Assembly: GCA_037968835.1 (NCBI GenBank)
Contig: JBBKWG010000205.1
Span: forward strand, 1-6,020
Direction: 5' to 3'
DNA length: 6,020 nucleotides
Source: JBBKWG01 sp037968835
GTDB lineage: Bacteria > Pseudomonadota > Alphaproteobacteria > Rhodobacterales > Rhodobacteraceae
The notes under the pieces are model-generated. The model worked only from the letters and a program-made list of their open reading frames with translations, made no database searches and had not been told where the DNA came from. This document shows positions 5,981 through 6,020 of this stretch, piece by piece (position 1 is the first letter of the stretch; each line of letters opens with the position of its first letter). Made by a program: the position numbers and the translations under genes.

Positions 5981-6020
5981 AGGCGTAGGAAAAATTTATT
6001 TCGTGAGGTTCCACGCCCTC

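Larger units (their letters stand above)
5495..6020. other. downstream region with short protein-like fragments, no intact gene
   Basis: No complete gene is seen on either strand. Protein-like pieces occur in several frames. On the minus strand, 5501-5608 reads as a basic tail with VRVFFELRIAHAPLAKAKRL and a stop at 5501. On the plus strand, 5641-5748 contains GYWEIDRGLRQELLRLDPDH without an ATG and ends in TAG. On the plus strand, 5717-5818 begins MSIDFRQAIASFELHPSTAE and ends after 33 codons. The last two overlap in different frames, so they cannot both be real. A fourth piece at 5879-5980 is listed separately. The pattern suits DNA that has collected gene remnants, but chance is not excluded for any single piece. 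Confidence 0.5.

Overview
The window looks like chromosomal DNA from an alphaproteobacterium, most likely a member of the Rhodobacterales. The reasons are the tRNA-Phe sequence, the GC-rich coding style, the gene families present and the look of the intergenic DNA. This assignment is inference; no marker gene fixes the genus.

Layout. (1) 45-119 is a complete tRNA-Phe(GAA) with an encoded CCA end. (2) 193-462 (+) is a small two-helix membrane protein of unknown function with a good ribosome binding site. (3) 528-1780 (-), convergent with it, is a CPA1/NhaP-type cation:proton antiporter gene broken by a single missing base near 895/896. Restoring one base gives one clean 417-residue frame. (4) 1781-2599 holds no convincing gene, only a possible decayed coding fragment and two perfect inverted repeats. 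(5) 2600-5494 (+) is a compact four-gene operon for a polar amino acid ABC importer: periplasmic binding protein, two five-helix-type permeases whose genes overlap, and an AapP/BztD-like ATPase. (6) 5495-6020 holds an inverted repeat just after the operon and short protein-like fragments with no intact gene. One of them resembles the C-terminal part of a type I restriction HsdR subunit.

How the genes work together. The four ABC genes make a complete importer. The secreted protein captures an amino acid in the periplasm, the permease heterodimer forms the channel, and a homodimer of the ATPase powers transport. The spacings (7 nt, 8-nt overlap, 13 nt) and lack of internal terminators point to one transcript. 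A 7-bp inverted repeat about 100 nt upstream of the first start is the best operator candidate, but no regulator gene is in view. The broken antiporter and the fragment-rich flanks suggest some gene decay around the operon.

I did not find an undescribed biological system. The observations most worth checking are the one-base lesion in the antiporter gene, the decayed fragments on both sides of the transporter operon, and the inverted repeat upstream of it.
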